Below are positions 35,284-43,116 of a DNA stretch of 64,000 bases, piece after piece. The stretch lies in assembly GCA_002403155.1 (NCBI GenBank), contig DHHF01000004.1, positions 17,176 through 81,175 of the forward strand, in the 5' to 3' direction. How positions within the stretch are numbered: position 1 is the stretch's first letter; every line of letters begins with the position of its first letter. Under the pieces are notes generated by a model, which did no database searches, was not told the DNA's origin, and was given only the letters and a program-made list of their open reading frames with translations. Source of the stretch: Sulfurovum sp. UBA4779. GTDB taxonomy: Bacteria > Campylobacterota > Campylobacteria > Campylobacterales > Sulfurovaceae. The position numbers were made by a program, and so were the translations under genes.

Positions 35284-35808
35284 ATGGAAAATCGTTCTAT
35301 TTATAAATTTATCATGTTGCTTATGGGACTCTCTTTTTTGGCATACGCGCAAAATGCTTCTGCCAAAATTTACAATCCCTGCCAACTATTGACTACAGAA
35401 GACATACAAAGCGTATTTCCCGGTGCAAACATCACGATAACCCTGCAGGACGATAAGGCTGCAAATCCTCTTGGGACAAGAAGATGTTTTTGGGATGCAA
35501 ATGAAACCAATATGCAGTTTGTCCAGCTTTCCATCACGTCAGATGCCGAAGCAAAAACGATGCCAACAGCCCAACAGTTTGAAAACAACAAAGAATACAT
35601 CCAAAATGTTCAATCCGTACCGGATATAGGCGATGCAGCGTATTACGGAGGCAGCGGGCTCAAAGCCGGTGCGGGACTTCATGTTCTGGTAAAAAACAAA
35701 GGGGTACTTATCCATGTTGTCGTAGGGCTTGGTTTTGGAAATAAAGACGAGCAAAAACATTTAGAGATTGAAACATCGATCGCAAAAAAAGTGATTGAAA
35801 AACTATAA
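35284..35808 (+). CDS. Secreted protein of unknown function (DUF3558-like)
   Basis: The 174-residue exported protein has a signal peptide cleaved after about residue 27 (LAYAQNASA). NPCQLLTTEDIQSVFPGANI, a Cys at TRRCFWDA and GDAAYYGGSGLKAGAGLHVLVKNKGVLIHVVVG resemble small periplasmic DUF3558-type lipoprotein-like folds; the two Cys could form a disulfide. Function unknown. It is followed after 9 bp by the OmpA-domain gene and is probably cotranscribed. Confidence 0.6.
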   Translation: MENRSIYKFIMLLMGLSFLAYAQNASAKIYNPCQLLTTEDIQSVFPGANITITLQDDKAANPLGTRRCFWDANETNMQFVQLSITSDAEAKTMPTAQQFENNKEYIQNVQSVPDIGDAAYYGGSGLKAGAGLHVLVKNKGVLIHVVVGLGFGNKDEQKHLEIETSIAKKVIEKL

Positions 35809-35817
35809 GGAAAAACC

Positions 35818-36804
35818 ATGCATAAAATATCAATACTGTTAACCATACTCTGTTTGAATTTTCTTATGGCGCAGACCGGACAAAAAGACATTCCTTCAAG
35901 TCAAGACCATCCTATGATATCCAAATATAAAGATTCGGTGATCGTCGGATACGCGTTTCAAGAATACGGAGAACTGACGCTGCCTCTTGGGAAAGCCATA
36001 CTCAACAAAAATGTGGCCTACCTTAAGAGCCAAAAGGAAGAAGGAAAACTTACGCGCCTTCTTTATCTGATACCTCCCAAACGCTCCACGCTTGAAGTAT
36101 ATAAAAACTATGCGTTGGAGCTTAAAAAAGCGGGTTTTGAGATTTTATTTGCTTGCGCGGGCGACGATGAGTGCGGTACGCTTTTCCATCAAGCTATATG
36201 GTCGCCCCAAAGAGCGCTGAAAAATTCACGCGATCTTTCAACGATTTTTTCAATTCCTTCAGAACAGCGTCTGCTGGTAGCCAAACTGGCCCGCCCCGAA
36301 GGCGATGTTTTCGTATCACTTTATATTGCATCCAATGACCAAAGCGAACCAAAATGGGCGTCCAAAAGGGTCACGGCGCTGCTTGAAGTCCTTGAAACGA
36401 TCCCTATGCAAGAAGCGATGGTAAATGTCAATGCCGAAACCATGTCAAAAGAAATAAACACGGCAGGACATATCGCGCTCTATGGAATATACTTCGATGT
36501 AGACAAAACAGATATCAAACCCCAATCAAAACCCATTCTGGACGAAATAGCAAAACTCTTAAACAGCGATCCGTCCTTGTCGCTTTATATCGTGGGACAT
36601 ACCGACAACACAGGGTCGCTTCCCTACAACATGAATCTGTCAAAAAACAGGGCTAAGTCCGTAGTTGCATTTCTTGTTTCAAACTATAAAATTTCATCTA
36701 AAAGGCTTGAAGGGTTCGGGGTAGGCCCGCTTGCGCCTGTAGCAACTAACGATACTGCCGAGGGAAAAGCAAAAAACAGAAGAGTTGAGCTCATTAAAAA
36801 ATGA
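35818..36804 (+). CDS. OmpA-domain envelope protein with DUF4892-like N-terminus
   Basis: The 328-residue exported protein has a signal peptide (ISILLTILCLNFLMA). The N-terminal part (DSVIVGYAFQEYGELTLPLG, LYLIPPKRSTLEVYKNY, CAGDDECGTLFHQAIW) looks like DUF4892. The C-terminal 110 residues are an OmpA peptidoglycan-binding domain (YGIYFDVDKTDIKPQSKP, VGHTDNTGSLPYNMNLSKNRAKSV split around 20, LEGFGVGPLAPVATNDT, NRRVELIKK). It probably links outer membrane and peptidoglycan. Confidence 0.82.
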   Translation: MHKISILLTILCLNFLMAQTGQKDIPSSQDHPMISKYKDSVIVGYAFQEYGELTLPLGKAILNKNVAYLKSQKEEGKLTRLLYLIPPKRSTLEVYKNYALELKKAGFEILFACAGDDECGTLFHQAIWSPQRALKNSRDLSTIFSIPSEQRLLVAKLARPEGDVFVSLYIASNDQSEPKWASKRVTALLEVLETIPMQEAMVNVNAETMSKEINTAGHIALYGIYFDVDKTDIKPQSKPILDEIAKLLNSDPSLSLYIVGHTDNTGSLPYNMNLSKNRAKSVVAFLVSNYKISSKRLEGFGVGPLAPVATNDTAEGKAKNRRVELIKK

Positions 36805-36985
36805 GTTCTCAGCATATATAGCAACCGCTTTTTTCTTTATGCGGGGAACTCATCGCATTCAGGCATTGCATACAGATCCTCCAAGATATTCAAAAGAGGA
36901 AGATACACCATCTTTGCTTCTAAAACATCAAAGCGGATATATTATATTTATTTTTTATAAAATACTTGTTATAGCAACTATTGTA

Positions 36986-37014
36986 TTGACAATTAATTAA
37001 TTTTTTTTTATAAT
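36986..37014 (+). promoter_or_regulatory. Consensus sigma70 promoter of marR-SDR
   Basis: TTGACA, exactly 17 bp, TATAAT: a full consensus promoter 19 bp before the MarR start codon. The spacer contains the palindrome AATTAATTAATT (36991-37002), a plausible autoregulatory MarR operator. The rest of the 228-bp gap from 36805 shows nothing else clear. Confidence 0.7.
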
Positions 37015-37032
37015 GCCTCAAAAGGAGTTGCT

Positions 37033-37485
37033 ATGAAGTTTGATATGGATCATTCACTGGGGTTTGTCTTAAATAAGACATCTCTGCTTTCAAAAGCAAG
37101 CTTCAATCAGCAAATCAAAAAATTCGATATCACTCCTGAGCAGTGGGGCTTGATATTCAGGGTAGTAGAAAAAAGCGGGCTTACTCAAAAAGAGCTGTCC
37201 GATTCAACCTATAAAGATCAGGCAAACATTACAAGAAGTATCGACAGGCTGGAAAAAAAAGGACTCCTTAAAAGGATTGCAAACGAGTCTGACAGAAGGA
37301 TCATCAATCTTTATCCAACCGACAAAGCAACCCGCTTGGTGGAAACAATCATTCCGATATCTGTAAATTTTAATCAGTTTTTAACCGGAGGCTTTACGCA
37401 AGAGGAACATGAAATGCTTCTTGCATTATTAAAAAAAGTATATACCAATTTGGAAGAAAAGGATATCAATGAATCTAAAAAATAA
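37033..37485 (+). CDS. MarR-family transcriptional regulator
   Basis: The 150-residue winged-helix protein shows ITPEQWGLIFRVVEKSGLTQKELSDSTYKDQANITRSIDRLEKKGLLKRIANESDRRIINLYPT (quoted here in outline: TQKELSDST, ITRSIDRLEKKGLL, ESDRRIINLYPT), the canonical helix-turn-helix and wing. It overlaps the SDR gene by 17 nt, so the pair is cotranscribed; MarR members often control such a linked enzyme and respond to phenolics or oxidants. AAAGGAG precedes the start. Confidence 0.9.
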   Translation: MKFDMDHSLGFVLNKTSLLSKASFNQQIKKFDITPEQWGLIFRVVEKSGLTQKELSDSTYKDQANITRSIDRLEKKGLLKRIANESDRRIINLYPTDKATRLVETIIPISVNFNQFLTGGFTQEEHEMLLALLKKVYTNLEEKDINESKK

Positions 37486-38179
37486 AACCATATTGATCAC
37501 CGGAGCAAGCGGCGGCCTGGGAAAGGCGTTTGTAGCGTATGCCATCAAACATCATGCAAAAAAAATCTACTGCTGCGCAAAAGACATTGCATTGCTAAAC
37601 AACTTAGAAAATGGCGATACGGCCGTTGAACTGTGCAGTTTGGACATTACCGACAAAGAACAGGTAAAGCACCTGGCTTCAAAGATCGGAGAGGTTGATA
37701 TTTTGATCAACAATGCCGGAGTCAACAGCGCCAAAAGAGTCTTTGAAAATACGGCGATTGATTTTGAGATCAACGTGTTAGGCACGCTTAACGTCTGTCG
37801 GGAACTGAACCATAAACTAACAAAACAGGGCGCGATCATCAACATTACTTCGATTCTGGCACTGGTAAATCTGCCCATGAACGGTTTGTATTGCGCTTCC
37901 AAAAGCGCCCTTCACTCCTTGACCCAAGCCATGCGCGCCGAACTTGCCCCGAAAGAAATTGAGGTATATGAAGTTCTGCCAGGCCCGATCGATACGAAAA
38001 TGACAAAAGGCCAGCCCATGGAAAAATCAAAACCCGAAGAGATCGTGGATGCGGTATTTGAAGGATATGAAAACAAAAATTATGAAATCTATCCCGACCC
38101 ATTTTCAAAAATGATCAAAGAAGCGCTTTCAAAAGATCCGCTCTCTGTAGAAAAAAATTTTGCACTATCTGTGCAATAA
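37469..38179 (+). CDS. Short-chain dehydrogenase/reductase
   Basis: The 236-residue SDR has the NAD(P)-binding TGASGGLGKAF (about 11-21), NNAGV, the catalytic Ser in INITSILAL and the YxxxK in LYCASKSALHSL, then LPGPIDTKM. The substrate is unknown. Translation is coupled to the preceding MarR gene. It ends convergent to the Sel1 gene with a weak GCCTG/CAGGC hairpin (38192-38205) between. Confidence 0.88.
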   Translation: MNLKNKTILITGASGGLGKAFVAYAIKHHAKKIYCCAKDIALLNNLENGDTAVELCSLDITDKEQVKHLASKIGEVDILINNAGVNSAKRVFENTAIDFEINVLGTLNVCRELNHKLTKQGAIINITSILALVNLPMNGLYCASKSALHSLTQAMRAELAPKEIEVYEVLPGPIDTKMTKGQPMEKSKPEEIVDAVFEGYENKNYEIYPDPFSKMIKEALSKDPLSVEKNFALSVQ

Positions 38180-38236
38180 GACTCTCCAATTGCCTGCTTT
38201 CAGGCGATTAGCACATACAAGTTATTTTTACCTTTT

Positions 38237-39043
38237 CTATTCTTGTACGCTAGGCTCTTTGAGTTTTTTGGCCCATTCGCATCCTTGTGCATCTTTGCTC
38301 TTGCAGGCTTGATCAAACAGTTCTGCCGCTTTAAGGCTATCTTGCGCTACCCCTTCGCCGTACCGGTACATCAATCCAAGAAGAACGCACCACTGCGCAT
38401 CCCCCTTTTCACAAGCTTTGGTATAAAGCGCTGCTGCTTTGTGTTTATCCTGTGAAACACTTTCTCCCCAAGCATACATATTGCCAAGCTTGCCGCACCC
38501 GAAAGCATTCCCGCCTTCGCAGGCTTTGGAAAAATATTCTGCCGCTTTGGCTCTGTCTTGTTTTACATTTTCTCCCGTATCGTACATGTTGCCAAGCCTC
38601 GCGCACCCAAAGGCATCCCCTCCTTCGCAGGCTTTGATATAAAGCTCTTTGGCTTTTTGTTTGTCCTGCTCTTTGCCCTGTGCCGACTCATATAGGCTGC
38701 CAAGCCTCGCGCATCCGAAGGCATCCCCTCCTTCACAGGCTTTGATATAAAGCTCTTTGGCTTTCTGTTTGTCCTGCAAAACCCCTTCTGCATGCTCATA
38801 CATCAAACCGAGCTTGCTGCATCCGTGCATATCAGCCTCTTCACAGGCTTCGGCAAAAAACCCTGCAGCCTCTTGATATGCTTGATCCTCATATGCTTTG
38901 AGGCCTTTTTCAAGATTGCTGCTCCAAAATCCGAAAACCCATCCGATTCCGCTGACAACAACACCAAACAACACTGTAGCCAATACTATTTTTTTCACTG
39001 TTTTCCTCTTTTTAAAATTTAAAACTTTTTTTATTGCAGCCAA
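38237..39043 (-). CDS. Sel1-repeat (HCP-like) protein
   Basis: The 268-residue protein has an N-terminal TM or signal segment (IVLATVLFGVVVSGIGWVFGF) and about five Sel1/TPR-like repeats of 36 residues with the Cys-rich Helicobacter pattern (YIKACEGGDAFGCARLGSLYE, KQDRAKAAEYFSKACEGG, split). Two adjacent repeats are almost identical at DNA level, indicating recent internal duplication. Each repeat has a Cys pair 14 residues apart that forms a disulfide in Hcp proteins. It is probably a periplasmic interaction scaffold. Confidence 0.88.
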   Translation of the reverse strand: MAAIKKVLNFKKRKTVKKIVLATVLFGVVVSGIGWVFGFWSSNLEKGLKAYEDQAYQEAAGFFAEACEEADMHGCSKLGLMYEHAEGVLQDKQKAKELYIKACEGGDAFGCARLGSLYESAQGKEQDKQKAKELYIKACEGGDAFGCARLGNMYDTGENVKQDRAKAAEYFSKACEGGNAFGCGKLGNMYAWGESVSQDKHKAAALYTKACEKGDAQWCVLLGLMYRYGEGVAQDSLKAAELFDQACKSKDAQGCEWAKKLKEPSVQE

Positions 39044-39289
39044 AACCGCAACATTTTCACAAACCAGACTTTCTTAATTGCTCGGCCGACAAAACAAAAA
39101 CTCAAAAGTTTCTTTAAACCGATTTTGCTTCAGCAAACACCTCTTTTTAGACTTCAAAATATCTTGTGCTGTTCTGGCGGCAGGAGGAACTCTCACTTTT
39201 TCTCAATTTTTGTGACATTTTACCTTTAAACGTCTTGGTGCTTATTGATACTCCACCCCCATCAATGAGGTGAATTCTTCATCCATAGC

Positions 39290-40438
39290 CTAAACAGCTA
39301 TTTTAAGTGAAGCATTATTGCCGTGTATCCCACGGGCAAGTATGTTTTTGGCGGCATTGGTGTCAGCGTTGGCACTATGCCCGCAAGCAGTGCATACAAA
39401 CTTGCTTTGACTTTTTCTGTTTTCTTTGGATACATGACCGCAAACATTACAGATCTGCGAAGTGTGCTTCGGATCAACCTTGATGAGTTGTCCTCCTCTT
39501 TCCTGTAATTTGTATTCAAGCAATGCAAAGAACATTCCCCAGCTCTGTTGGGTGATCGAGCGGTTAAGCCCTCTCTTTGCACTTGCATTTTTGGCAGGTA
39601 TCTCAACTGTTCCTTTTGTTGCTTTGGTCATATTCTTTATTTTCAAATCTTCCACCACAACAGTTTGGTTTTCGCTGTATTGAAGTGAAAGTTTGTGTAA
39701 AAAATCTTTACGCATATTTGCAATACGAAGATTTTGTTTAGCTATCTTTGCTTTTGCCTTGCCACGGTTATTTGAGCCTTTTTTCTTTCGGCTTAATTGT
39801 TGCGCTCTCGTTCTTAGTTTTGAAAGCTCTCTTGTTAAGTCCAAAGGTTTGACCTGATTGCCGTTGCTGTCGGCAACCATTAATGAAACACCGACATCAA
39901 GACCGACTGATTTGGAATTATGGTTAATTGAAATCCCTTTATCTTCAGCATCAACCAAAATACTCGCATGGTACTGATATGCTTTATGCGAAACGGTAAC
40001 GGTCTTGATCTTTCCGGCAAACTCTTTTCTAAAGCCTTTCATCTTTACCCATCCTATCTTTGGCAGATATATTTTGTTGCTTTCAATTTTAACCCTCTTC
40101 GGGTATTGAAAGCTTTGTCTTGAATGGTGTCTTGATTTGAATTTGGGATAGCCTCCGCCTTTGAAGAAATGCTGGTAGGCTTTGTCCATGTTTGCTATGG
40201 ATTGCTGGATAGCCTGAGAGTCAATCTCTTTGAGCCAAGAAGTTTGCTCTCTTGATTTGAGTTTCTTAATATGGTTAATAAGCGCGAACTTTCCGATCTT
40301 GATGCCAAACTTCATATAGGCATATTTTCGTAAAGCCAATGCACGGTTATAGACATATCTTGCTCCACCGATCTAAGAAGCAATGTGCTGTTTTTGTTCT
40401 GCGTTTGGATACAAACGCACTTTGACAGCTTTCAGCAT
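39290..40438 (-). pseudogene. tnpB: TnpB (RNA-guided nuclease-type transposon protein) with amber codon
   Basis: The original start at 40438 has a good GGAG site and reads MLKAVKVRLYPNAEQKQHIAS, then TAG at 40375-40373 (codon 22), then in frame IGGARYVYNRALALRKYAY. A Gln is usual at this place, so CAG to TAG is the likely change. The remaining frame is intact: RuvC Asp in VGLDVGVSLMV, Glu in VVVEDLKIKNM, zinc finger CNVCGH...CTACGH and Asp in ADTNAAKN. Re-initiation at ATG 40339 would give 349 residues lacking the wedge-domain start, probably not functional. Full length would be 382. Confidence 0.85.
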
Positions 40439-40528
40439 TTTTCTCTCCTTTCAAATATGGTGTGCTGTTGATAGTTTATCAATACACTAAAAAGAGTAAC
40501 AAATATCTTTCATATAGAAATTTTTACA

Positions 40529-40597
40529 GGAAGCGTCGGCGAAGAACCGCTTAAAATTGTGAAACAATATATTGAACAGCAAGATACGCCAAACTAA
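40529..40597 (+). pseudogene. tnpA: Remnant of IS200/IS605 TnpA (C-terminal end)
   Basis: The plus strand reads GSVGEEPLKIVKQYIEQQDTPN then stop. This matches the C-terminal alpha-helix of Y1 transposases (consensus like VGGxxLExIKxYIExQ). The frame upstream stays open for only about a dozen residues, and the HUH and Tyr motifs are missing, so almost all of tnpA is deleted. The element cannot transpose by itself. Confidence 0.7.
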
Positions 40598-40598
40598 T

Positions 40599-40646
40599 AT
40601 TCGCTAAAGCGAATGTAGCTTATATCCCACCTCTTTAAAGAGGTGG
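40599..40646. repeat. Hairpins at IS605-type element end
   Basis: Two perfect hairpins follow the tnpA remnant: ATTCGC/GCGAAT with a 4-nt loop and a 20-bp palindrome with half-site CCACCTCTTT. Imperfect subterminal palindromes are the recognition sites of IS200/IS605 transposases. The second is followed by TTTT and could also terminate transcription. Confidence 0.6.
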
Positions 40647-40747
40647 TTTTACGCTACAAATTGATAATAATTTACACACAAACTCCTGCAAAACAATTCA
40701 TATTCAATCTATATTGGCTGGCTATACTCCTGCGCAAAGGAGTAACA

Positions 40748-42037
40748 ATGGTGCGTATAATCTATTTTTTTGCGCTGAGCACGTCTTTGTTTGCCGTCAC
40801 GATGGAAGAATTAATCGATTTGGGCTTAAAGCAAAACACCGCGATAGAACAAAGCAGACTGCAAACACAACAGGCTCAACTGCAGCATCAGCAAAGCCAA
40901 ATTGAACAATACGGTTCGCTGGATTTTACAGGAGAGTATCTACACTATAATACCCCAAGAACCCTTTCACCGCTTACCCCGTCTGCTATTGGCAGCGGAA
41001 CGCCTATCGCAACAACCGAAGATCTTTTTTCAGGCGGCATAACCTACAGCATACCTCTATTTACGGGATTTGAGCAAACCAAACAGATTGAAATACATGC
41101 CCTAAGCGAACAAACGGCACACATGCAGCACAAACTGACGCAAGAACAGCTTGTTTACGATATCAAAGCACTTTATCTGGCAATCTTAACACAGCAAGAA
41201 ATCAAAAGCGCACAACATGCCTATACACTGGCCCTTAAAAAACTCGAAAACCAAATCGCGTATGAAGTACAGCTCGGGAAAAAAGCCAAAATAGACCTGA
41301 TCAAAGCACGTTCCGATCTTCGCGCATCACAAACCCAAGAAGCGATTTTTCAAAGCAATGTCGCTATCACCAAAGCAACACTCGCATCGCTGGTGGGCTT
41401 AGAAAAAATAACCTCTGTCTCCTCTTTTGATATCACCGTAAAAAAACCGGAATACAATGCAGACAAACTTCAAGGCATTGCGGCACACCTTACAAAATTA
41501 AAAATAAAAGACATAGAAGTGCAAAAAGCAGCCAAAACCATAGAAAAAAGCAAATCCTCCAAGCTCCCCAAGGTCAATCTCTCAAGTTATGCAGGCAAAA
41601 ACTACGGAAAAGACGAACTGCTTCACAACTGGGACAATGAAACACTTTGGCAAGCCGGCATCAATGTAAAATGGAACATCATAGATTTTGGAAAACAAAA
41701 GACAGAGATACAAAAAGCCAAAATAGCCAAAATGCAAGCACAGTTTGAAAAACAACAGGCGTGGCTTGATTTAAAAAAGATACTGGTCGAAAGTATTGAA
41801 AAAATCAACCAAAGCTATGAAGCATACAAAGGCAACAGCGCCCAACTAAAACTGCTCAAAGAGAGCGAAAACATAGAAAACGTCCGCTATCAAAACGGAG
41901 TATCAACACTTAACGACCTTCTTTTGGCAAAAAGCAAAACACACCTTGCCCATGCGCAACTGATACAAAGCACATTTGAATATCAAAAAAATATTTACTC
42001 TCTAGAATATCTCTTAGAAACAGGAGCCCGCAAATGA
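40748..42037 (+). CDS. TolC-family outer membrane efflux protein
   Basis: The 429-residue protein has a signal peptide (VRIIYFFALSTSLFAVT) and two homologous coiled-coil-rich halves: TMEELIDLGLKQNTAIEQSRLQ at the start of the first and DVQAA-like helices in the second, with NDLLLAKSKTHLAHAQLI near the end. It forms the outer-membrane channel for the following MFP and RND genes. ATG 40748 was chosen for GGAG just upstream. The gene begins about 100 bp after the IS605 end, so its promoter may be altered by the element. Confidence 0.88.
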   Translation: MVRIIYFFALSTSLFAVTMEELIDLGLKQNTAIEQSRLQTQQAQLQHQQSQIEQYGSLDFTGEYLHYNTPRTLSPLTPSAIGSGTPIATTEDLFSGGITYSIPLFTGFEQTKQIEIHALSEQTAHMQHKLTQEQLVYDIKALYLAILTQQEIKSAQHAYTLALKKLENQIAYEVQLGKKAKIDLIKARSDLRASQTQEAIFQSNVAITKATLASLVGLEKITSVSSFDITVKKPEYNADKLQGIAAHLTKLKIKDIEVQKAAKTIEKSKSSKLPKVNLSSYAGKNYGKDELLHNWDNETLWQAGINVKWNIIDFGKQKTEIQKAKIAKMQAQFEKQQAWLDLKKILVESIEKINQSYEAYKGNSAQLKLLKESENIENVRYQNGVSTLNDLLLAKSKTHLAHAQLIQSTFEYQKNIYSLEYLLETGARK

Positions 42038-43116
42038 ACAAAAAAACACTCATCGTCCTCGTAACGGCAGCTGCAATTGCAGTACTTTCACTAAAAGGAA
42101 AAAACCTGCTCGAAGAAAGAAAATCGCAAATATCCAATGCCTCTTTACCTCAACAAAAAGAAATAAGCATCCGCCTTATCAAGCCAAAACAAGGAAGGCT
42201 TGAAGAAAAAAATTCCTATTTGGCGCATGTCCAATCAGACAAAAGTATTGCCGTTTCTACTAAACTAACAGGATATATTGAACATATCGCCGTAGAAGAA
42301 TCACAAAAAATACAAAAAGGGGACCTTCTGGCCCGCATCGACGACAAAGAACTCCGCTCCGCCATCCTTGGCCTTCAATCTACCTATGCGCAACAAAAAA
42401 GCGATGCCGATCTGGCAAAACAAATCTATCACCGCAATATCCAACTCTATAAGGTCGGAGGGTTGGCAAAAGAGCAGGTGGACATTTCAAGGGTTGCCAT
42501 GCAAAACAAAGAAGCCATTGCCGTCAACACACAAGAAAAGATCATGCAGCTAAAGCACCAACTCTCCTATTTGACGATCCGTGCGCCTTTTGACGGAGAA
42601 ATAGAGACGGTTATGCAGCACGAAGGGGATCTGGCAACTCCGGGAAAACCGATATTGAGCCTAAATAACGGAAATAAAAAATTGGTATTCTCCTATACGG
42701 CAGAAGCCTCGCCTATCCAAAAAGGGCAAAAAGTATTTATCGGGGAAAAAGAAACAGGGGAGATCAAAACCATCTACGCAACAGCACAAAACGGCCTGAT
42801 GCGCGCAGAAACCGCAAACATCCCTACTCTTTCCGTTCCCGTTGACAGTTTTCTTCACATAGAGGTGCTTAAAAAAGAAGCTTCGGGATGCCTTTTACCC
42901 AACGATGCGATTTTGCATGACAAAGAAGGGAGCTTTGTCATGGGGTATGCAAAAAATGCATTTACCCCGCTGCCCGTCCAATTGATCATGCAAGAAGATA
43001 GCGATTCTCTTGTAGAACCCTGCCCCGATATACCAATCGCTCAGGCAAGCGAACCCAAATTAAAACAATTGCCTCTTTATGGCAAAGTCCATATCGCAGG
43101 AACGATCGATGAATAA
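42034..43116 (+). CDS. RND periplasmic adaptor (membrane fusion protein)
   Basis: The 360-residue adaptor has an N-terminal signal or anchor (TLIVLVTAAAIAVLSL), a split lipoyl/barrel-sandwich hybrid (IEHIAVEESQKIQKGDLLARID and LTIRAPFDGEIETVMQHEGDLATPG) around a coiled-coil hairpin (about 105-170), and a beta-barrel domain. It overlaps tolC by 4 nt and the RND gene by 8 nt. It joins the inner-membrane pump to the outer-membrane channel. Confidence 0.9.
   Translation: MNKKTLIVLVTAAAIAVLSLKGKNLLEERKSQISNASLPQQKEISIRLIKPKQGRLEEKNSYLAHVQSDKSIAVSTKLTGYIEHIAVEESQKIQKGDLLARIDDKELRSAILGLQSTYAQQKSDADLAKQIYHRNIQLYKVGGLAKEQVDISRVAMQNKEAIAVNTQEKIMQLKHQLSYLTIRAPFDGEIETVMQHEGDLATPGKPILSLNNGNKKLVFSYTAEASPIQKGQKVFIGEKETGEIKTIYATAQNGLMRAETANIPTLSVPVDSFLHIEVLKKEASGCLLPNDAILHDKEGSFVMGYAKNAFTPLPVQLIMQEDSDSLVEPCPDIPIAQASEPKLKQLPLYGKVHIAGTIDE

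Larger units (their letters stand above)
39241..40646 (-). mobile_element. Decayed IS200/IS605-family element
   Basis: The element carries a tnpB gene (minus strand) and, divergently, the last codons of tnpA (plus strand). The LE-side hairpins are at 40599-40614 (ATTCGC-TAAA-GCGAAT) and 40627-40646 (CCACCTCTTT with exact inverted copy). The opposite end after the tnpB stop contains CCACC...GGTG near 39251-39271; this 3' region would hold the omega RNA. Boundaries are approximate because the target tetranucleotide could not be fixed. The 246 bp from 39044 to 39289 holds no other gene I can see. Confidence 0.75.

Noticed and set aside
38192..38205. Terminator between SDR and Sel1 genes
   Set aside because: The GCCTG/CAGGC stem is only 5 bp and has no T-run, so it was not listed as a feature.
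40339..40438. TnpB taken to start at the internal ATG 40339 as an intact gene
   Set aside because: The region upstream up to 40438 encodes the conserved TnpB start in the same frame with a good ribosome-binding site; only one TAG interrupts it.
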